A stretch of 64,000 bases of DNA from the NCBI RefSeq assembly GCF_020510525.1, contig NZ_CP075188.1, forward strand, positions 2,108,001 through 2,172,000, read 5' to 3'. Origin of the DNA: Quatrionicoccus australiensis (GTDB taxonomy: Bacteria; Pseudomonadota; Gammaproteobacteria; Burkholderiales; Rhodocyclaceae). The position numbers and the translations under genes were made by a program. The notes under the pieces are model-generated. The model did no database searches. It saw only the letters and a program-made list of their open reading frames with translations, and was not told the origin of the DNA. Below, piece by piece: positions 60,192 to 64,000 of the stretch (position 1 is the stretch's first letter; every line of letters starts with the position of its first letter).

Positions 60192-62186
60192 CTATCGTAT
60201 AAATTTATTTAATATATTAAACGGGCCGCCTTTAGCAACTTTAGGCAAAGACAAATCGCAGTTCACTATTTTTCCAAAAAGCGTAACTGTTATTTTTTTT
60301 AACGCGTCACCATCAAATACACAGAGATCGATAGATGGCAGAAACGCAAATTTATTTCCTGGATACTTCAGCGTAGTAAATTTACGCAACTCACCCAGAA
60401 ATGAATTTATTGTTACTTGAAACCGCCCCTCGCTTTTAGTACAGCGAGCCAGATCCCCAATAATTCCATAATCTTCAATCAAATTAAAATTATCGAAAAT
60501 CGCTATGCAAAAATCAAAACACCCGGTATCAAGAGGCAGATTCCCACCATTAGACGGAATCACTTCAACAATGCCACTTAAGGCTTTTTGGGTTCTTAAA
60601 AAATTCTTAGCCGACACAACAACCACGTCGTATGGACCCCACATGCTTTTTTGTGCAGCAGTACTCAGCCATTCGGAATACAACCCATCATCAATAGCGA
60701 GATAAACCAGCCTAACCATGTTGCCAATCGATGATTTATACTCATCGAGTGCAATTTCAAAAATTCTTTTTTTATTAATTAAATTTTCATCATATTTGAT
60801 TGATGACTCAAGTATGAAACGACGCATATCCGTTGATAATGCACTCAATACTGTACTGCTGATTTCTTTACTACTATGTTCCATCATGCACGCTGGCTGC
60901 TTATATCCTGATGGGCATTTTATAGCCCACGTTTTTGTAGTCCACCAGCAGTTTTCGCAGGACTTTGATCCAAGATTTATGTTTTGAGAATATCCGAAAA
61001 ATTTTAATGGTGTTGGTCCGAACATGACTACTGCTAAGGTATTCATTGCCCGCGCAACGTGAACTAATCCACCTTCGGTATCCAAATGAACACTTGCAAA
61101 TTTCATCAAGCACGCAGTTTCATCAAACGAAGTCGCCCCTCTTAGATCGAGATCAACACCATCGATTAATTCTTCGTTAGCATCGCCAAGTTGGACTGTA
61201 TATATACCAGAGTCTTTAAGTATCGAGACGATGTCCGCCCAAGTGGAAATAGGGAGGTTTTTTGTTTGTAAGCCACCAAAATTGGACATGTTTTTATCAG
61301 ATCCGTGATGTACCGTGACATAACACTTATCAGATAATGCAGAATAATTTTCCTGCGTCATTGAAAACCTTGGGAAATAATTAAGTTGCGTCTTACTATC
61401 AACTGGCAAATATCCGCTATATCCCAAAACGTCTAACTTAGACATTCCAGATTTAACAACTTCATTCGCGAATGAGTTATTCAAATACGGCCATGAATAT
61501 CTAACATATTTTTGATAATCTAAGGATCGACTGTTTGCCACTCTCAAAAAATCTCTCGGCACTCTTGAAAGAGGGGGGGCAATATATGATATCGCGTACC
61601 GAACCTCCGCAATTAAATCGAAAATATCGATAGAAGAACTCAGATCTAAAAATTCGCTTAATTTTTCGCCATGTAAATGAACACAAGAAAACACATAAGG
61701 ATTATTAGAAAAAATCACATTTACAGCTGGGTTCTCATGAACCACAACAATTCGCGGTGATACGAACCGCGAAAAGAAGGCAGGCAAGATTGAAGACAAA
61801 TATAGCATGTCTCCAAATCCTCCAGAACCATATATAAGAATACATACAGGATCAATATCATTCCCATTGTGTGGGAACATACCAAACAATTGACCGTTTA
61901 TTCCTAATTTCTCTAATAATGATAGCCAGGAATCTCGTCGCTGTACGAGCGTCAGTGTCTTTACTGCTTCGCTAATTCTGGATGCTTCAAATTTAGTTCT
62001 TAAAGATGGCTCATTTATTACATCTCGTATCGCCTCTGGAACTCTAGCAAGTTGCAATTCAAGTGAACGCTTCTCAATTTCCAACTTTGAAATTATTGCT
62101 TCTTTTTCAGCCAGCAAATCACAAAGCGCCAAGTTTTGGATTTTGCCGACTATAGATTTTTCTTCAGATGTACTGTCTACACTCAT
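60192..62186 (-). CDS. GT9-like glycosyltransferase fused to a methyltransferase-like domain
   Basis: The 664-residue protein has an N-terminal coiled coil (~15-50), a heptosyltransferase-like GT9 region (~105-420: ILIYGSGGFGDMLYLSSILPAF, VTVHHGSDKN, STWADIVSILKDSGI, HLDTEGGLVHVARAMNTLAVVMFGPT) and a C-terminal ~150-residue part (from YDVVVVSAKNFL) resembling a class I methyltransferase, with LPLDTGCFDFCIAIFDNF and LARCTKSEGRFQVTI but no glycine-rich SAM loop. A Cys-rich patch (CENCWW...CPSG...CMME, about residues 415-440) lies at the junction and could bind metal. It overlaps the hydrolase gene by 4 nt. Confidence 0.8.
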   Translation of the reverse strand: MSVDSTSEEKSIVGKIQNLALCDLLAEKEAIISKLEIEKRSLELQLARVPEAIRDVINEPSLRTKFEASRISEAVKTLTLVQRRDSWLSLLEKLGINGQLFGMFPHNGNDIDPVCILIYGSGGFGDMLYLSSILPAFFSRFVSPRIVVVHENPAVNVIFSNNPYVFSCVHLHGEKLSEFLDLSSSIDIFDLIAEVRYAISYIAPPLSRVPRDFLRVANSRSLDYQKYVRYSWPYLNNSFANEVVKSGMSKLDVLGYSGYLPVDSKTQLNYFPRFSMTQENYSALSDKCYVTVHHGSDKNMSNFGGLQTKNLPISTWADIVSILKDSGIYTVQLGDANEELIDGVDLDLRGATSFDETACLMKFASVHLDTEGGLVHVARAMNTLAVVMFGPTPLKFFGYSQNINLGSKSCENCWWTTKTWAIKCPSGYKQPACMMEHSSKEISSTVLSALSTDMRRFILESSIKYDENLINKKRIFEIALDEYKSSIGNMVRLVYLAIDDGLYSEWLSTAAQKSMWGPYDVVVVSAKNFLRTQKALSGIVEVIPSNGGNLPLDTGCFDFCIAIFDNFNLIEDYGIIGDLARCTKSEGRFQVTINSFLGELRKFTTLKYPGNKFAFLPSIDLCVFDGDALKKITVTLFGKIVNCDLSLPKVAKGGPFNILNKFIR

Positions 62187-63610
62187 TTGGCGCTTTCTTT
62201 TGTACCCATTAAATTGACCAATGCTTGTTGAGGAAGACTATTGGTGGTCAGATTTTCAGCCCTTTCAAACATCGCTTTGGCCTCATCGTTCTCTCCCGTT
62301 GCTAATAGAACATTACCTATAAGGAAATACACTTCCCACGCGGCCGCCACATCAACACTATCCAAATTAAAGCTAAGTAGATGTCGCGCAGCCGCATAGT
62401 AACCCGCCTCAAATGCATGACGCGAAAGTAAATACTTGGCATTAAAATTGTTCTGCCTTGAAAGGACACTCATAAAAATAACTTGTAGATCAGACAAATG
62501 GTTACACTTGAAAAATCTATTCAATATTTCACTTGGAACACAATCACGGTTAGCAGCTAGCAATGCCAATCCCATAACGTCAACCTGATCAGAAATAATT
62601 CGAGAATAACGACTTGTTTCAATTATTCTATCAACCAATTCCATAGAGTATCTTAGGCCGAGCTGCAGTACTCCTGCAGCCATACGGTCGGGCAACACAT
62701 CATCGTTGAATATATTAAAATAATCGTTTATCCAGAAATTATCCGCGCCAGCCAATTTAGCGCATCTAGAAGCGCTAATCCAAAATGAATCCCAATCTTT
62801 TCTTTTAAAATATACAATACTTTTTTTAAAATGCCAGACACTGTCCATTACATCTTCATCGAAAAAAATCGGCAATGTTTGGGGTTCACCTTCGAACTCT
62901 CTAAGCCATGGCAGAGTCATCAACGCGCGACGAATTTGCTCCGTATTTGCAATAATATCTGGCGGAAAGCTAACGGATCGAAGATGATATATGTCATCAA
63001 AAAAACTATCGAGCGCCCCCTGAGATTTTAAAAATGGCTCAATACCATGCCCGGTATTAATATAAAAAATTTTTATTTCTGGCCGGGTAAGAATAGACGA
63101 ATCTTCAAGATGGATAGAATCATTTATTGATTGCACTGGAAAAATCATAAAAACAGAAGGTAGTTTTTCCGAAGCCAAAAGATCATTCGCTAAATTAGGG
63201 GCATCCCCCCCCCAAATTGCCTGCGCTCTTGAATGCCTATCCGAAAGTTTTAAATGAGCAGATACTCCATAGCACGAAGTTAAATTCGGTATTTTGTCTA
63301 ATTCAAGAGCCAACCGTACGGCTGCATACCCACCCATGGAAAAACCATAAGAGATAACCTTATCATAACCTCGCGCAACATCGGATATTTTATATATTAT
63401 ATCCAACCAATCGGTACAGAAAAAATCAGAATCACCCTCAAATATTATTACAGATATATTCAAACGCACAGCACGCTTGTAATGATAAGGTAATTTTCTC
63501 TGGGTAAAATATGCTGGAGAAAATACAATGAGAAGCGTGTCTGAACCATTTTCAACTCTGCTCATTAACGTTTGGCTCCCAACCCTCTCTCTAAGCTGTG
63601 TATTACTCAT
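62183..63610 (-). CDS. Alpha/beta-hydrolase-like protein with helical repeat C-terminus
   Basis: The 475-residue protein has an N-terminal alpha/beta-hydrolase fold (~20-220): LIVFSPAYFTQRKLPYHY, nucleophile elbow ISYGFSMGGYAA with Ser91, and a late His in INTGHGIEPFL. The C-terminal ~230 residues are helical and TPR-like, ending with LLATGENDEAKAMFERAENL. The nucleophile and His are intact, so esterase or acyltransferase activity on the glycan is possible. It overlaps the ATPase gene by 8 nt and the GT9-like gene by 4 nt. Confidence 0.8.
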   Translation of the reverse strand: MSNTQLRERVGSQTLMSRVENGSDTLLIVFSPAYFTQRKLPYHYKRAVRLNISVIIFEGDSDFFCTDWLDIIYKISDVARGYDKVISYGFSMGGYAAVRLALELDKIPNLTSCYGVSAHLKLSDRHSRAQAIWGGDAPNLANDLLASEKLPSVFMIFPVQSINDSIHLEDSSILTRPEIKIFYINTGHGIEPFLKSQGALDSFFDDIYHLRSVSFPPDIIANTEQIRRALMTLPWLREFEGEPQTLPIFFDEDVMDSVWHFKKSIVYFKRKDWDSFWISASRCAKLAGADNFWINDYFNIFNDDVLPDRMAAGVLQLGLRYSMELVDRIIETSRYSRIISDQVDVMGLALLAANRDCVPSEILNRFFKCNHLSDLQVIFMSVLSRQNNFNAKYLLSRHAFEAGYYAAARHLLSFNLDSVDVAAAWEVYFLIGNVLLATGENDEAKAMFERAENLTTNSLPQQALVNLMGTKESAK

Positions 63611-64000
63611 TTGTGTATTCTGAATAAGCCTCGTCGATAGAATTAAACGAATCTAATTTACCGTTACGCAATATAGCGGCTGTGTTGCAATATTCTCGAA
63701 TATTCCCGGGATCATGGGAAACCAGGAGCAACGCCCGATCACTACGCTGCTCAAATAATTCATAATGACATTTCGCGTGAAATCGACTATCCCCTACTGC
63801 GATAACCTCATCTATTAGATAGCAGTCAAATTCAATTGCCATTGTCAAACCAAATGCTAACCTAGCGCGCATGCCGCTCGAGTATGTTTTAACCGGCTCC
63901 AAAAGGTAAGAACCTAGCTCTGTAAAATCTTCGATAAAAGGACGAATTTTATAAAAATTAACCCCATACACCCGAGATATAAATCTTATATTATCCAGTC
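63603..64000 (-). CDS. Capsule/O-antigen ABC exporter ATPase, KpsT/Wzt type (cut by window edge)
   Basis: Only the C-terminal ~130 residues are in the window. The signature YSSGMRARLAFGL, the Walker B FDCYLIDEVIAVGD and the switch His LLVSHDP are those of KpsT/Wzt-type ATPases that export capsule or O-antigen across the inner membrane. The frame is open to the right edge (LDNIRFISRVYG), as expected before the signature; a GTG at 63971 is not the start. The protein ends right after the core with a short tail and no Wzt-type glycan-binding domain, favouring the KpsT type. The permease is expected beyond the edge. Confidence 0.92.
   Translation of the reverse strand, partial: LDNIRFISRVYGVNFYKIRPFIEDFTELGSYLLEPVKTYSSGMRARLAFGLTMAIEFDCYLIDEVIAVGDSRFHAKCHYELFEQRSDRALLLVSHDPGNIREYCNTAAILRNGKLDSFNSIDEAYSEYTNE

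Overview
The window reads as chromosome of a betaproteobacterium, most likely a Rhodocyclales member close to Dechloromonas/Azonexus. This is inferred from gene content and protein character (pyrG-kdsA-eno-ftsB order, a DAR-type lipid locus, dense chemotaxis and PAS-kinase genes), not from a database search. GC is high over about the first 47 kb, falls through the polysaccharide locus, and is clearly low from about 57.4 kb to the right edge.

Layout. (1) 1-7.4 kb, housekeeping: the 3' end of mutS and a secreted phosphatase on +, facing a minus-strand operon pyrG - (kdsA-like stub with a built-in terminator hairpin) - kdsA - DUF1330 - eno - ftsB - bcp - slyD. (2) 7.55-15.2 kb: nine tightly coupled genes (darA, darB, small HTH-like protein, BtrH-type acyltransferase, ABC exporter pair, ACP, ketosynthase, ketosynthase-like partner). 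This is a dialkylresorcinol-type lipid locus with its own exporter and without aryl-polyene reductive enzymes. It is the best candidate for a poorly described system here. (3) 15.2-27 kb: thioredoxin-TPR chaperone, HDAC-like deacylase, hybrid kinase, nnr, FMN glutamate synthase-like protein, nadC, methyltransferase, thrC and a polytopic membrane protein. (4) 27.4-32.2 kb: a LOV/PAS histidine kinase whose LOV domain lacks the usual signalling glutamine, a NarL-type regulator and a soluble hybrid kinase. (5) 32.3-42.6 kb: a chemosensory operon cheY - receptor with CheZ-like tail - STAS - cheA - MCP - cheW - cheD - cheR - cheD - cheB - HDOD. (6) 42.7-48.2 kb: DUF2249, hom, alaA-like aminotransferase, Mth938-domain protein, HDOD protein and tRNA-Arg(TCT). 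(7) 48.5-64 kb: a group-2-like capsule locus with KpsS- and KpsC-like Kdo enzymes, glycosyltransferases, PAPS-forming cysC beside a TauE-type exporter with an in-frame stop, an outer-membrane export lipoprotein, insertion-sequence scars, and a low-GC block of sugar-assembly genes ending in a KpsT-type ATPase cut by the window edge.

How the parts fit. kdsA can supply Kdo for LPS and for the KpsC/KpsS linker. cysC could supply PAPS for sulfation of the surface glycan, although no sulfotransferase lies in the window. The dar locus probably draws acyl chains from fatty-acid synthesis, condenses and cyclises them on its own ACP, transfers them with the BtrH-type protein and exports the product. 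The chemosensory operon carries its own CheY, a possible phosphatase and both adaptation enzymes, so it looks self-contained.
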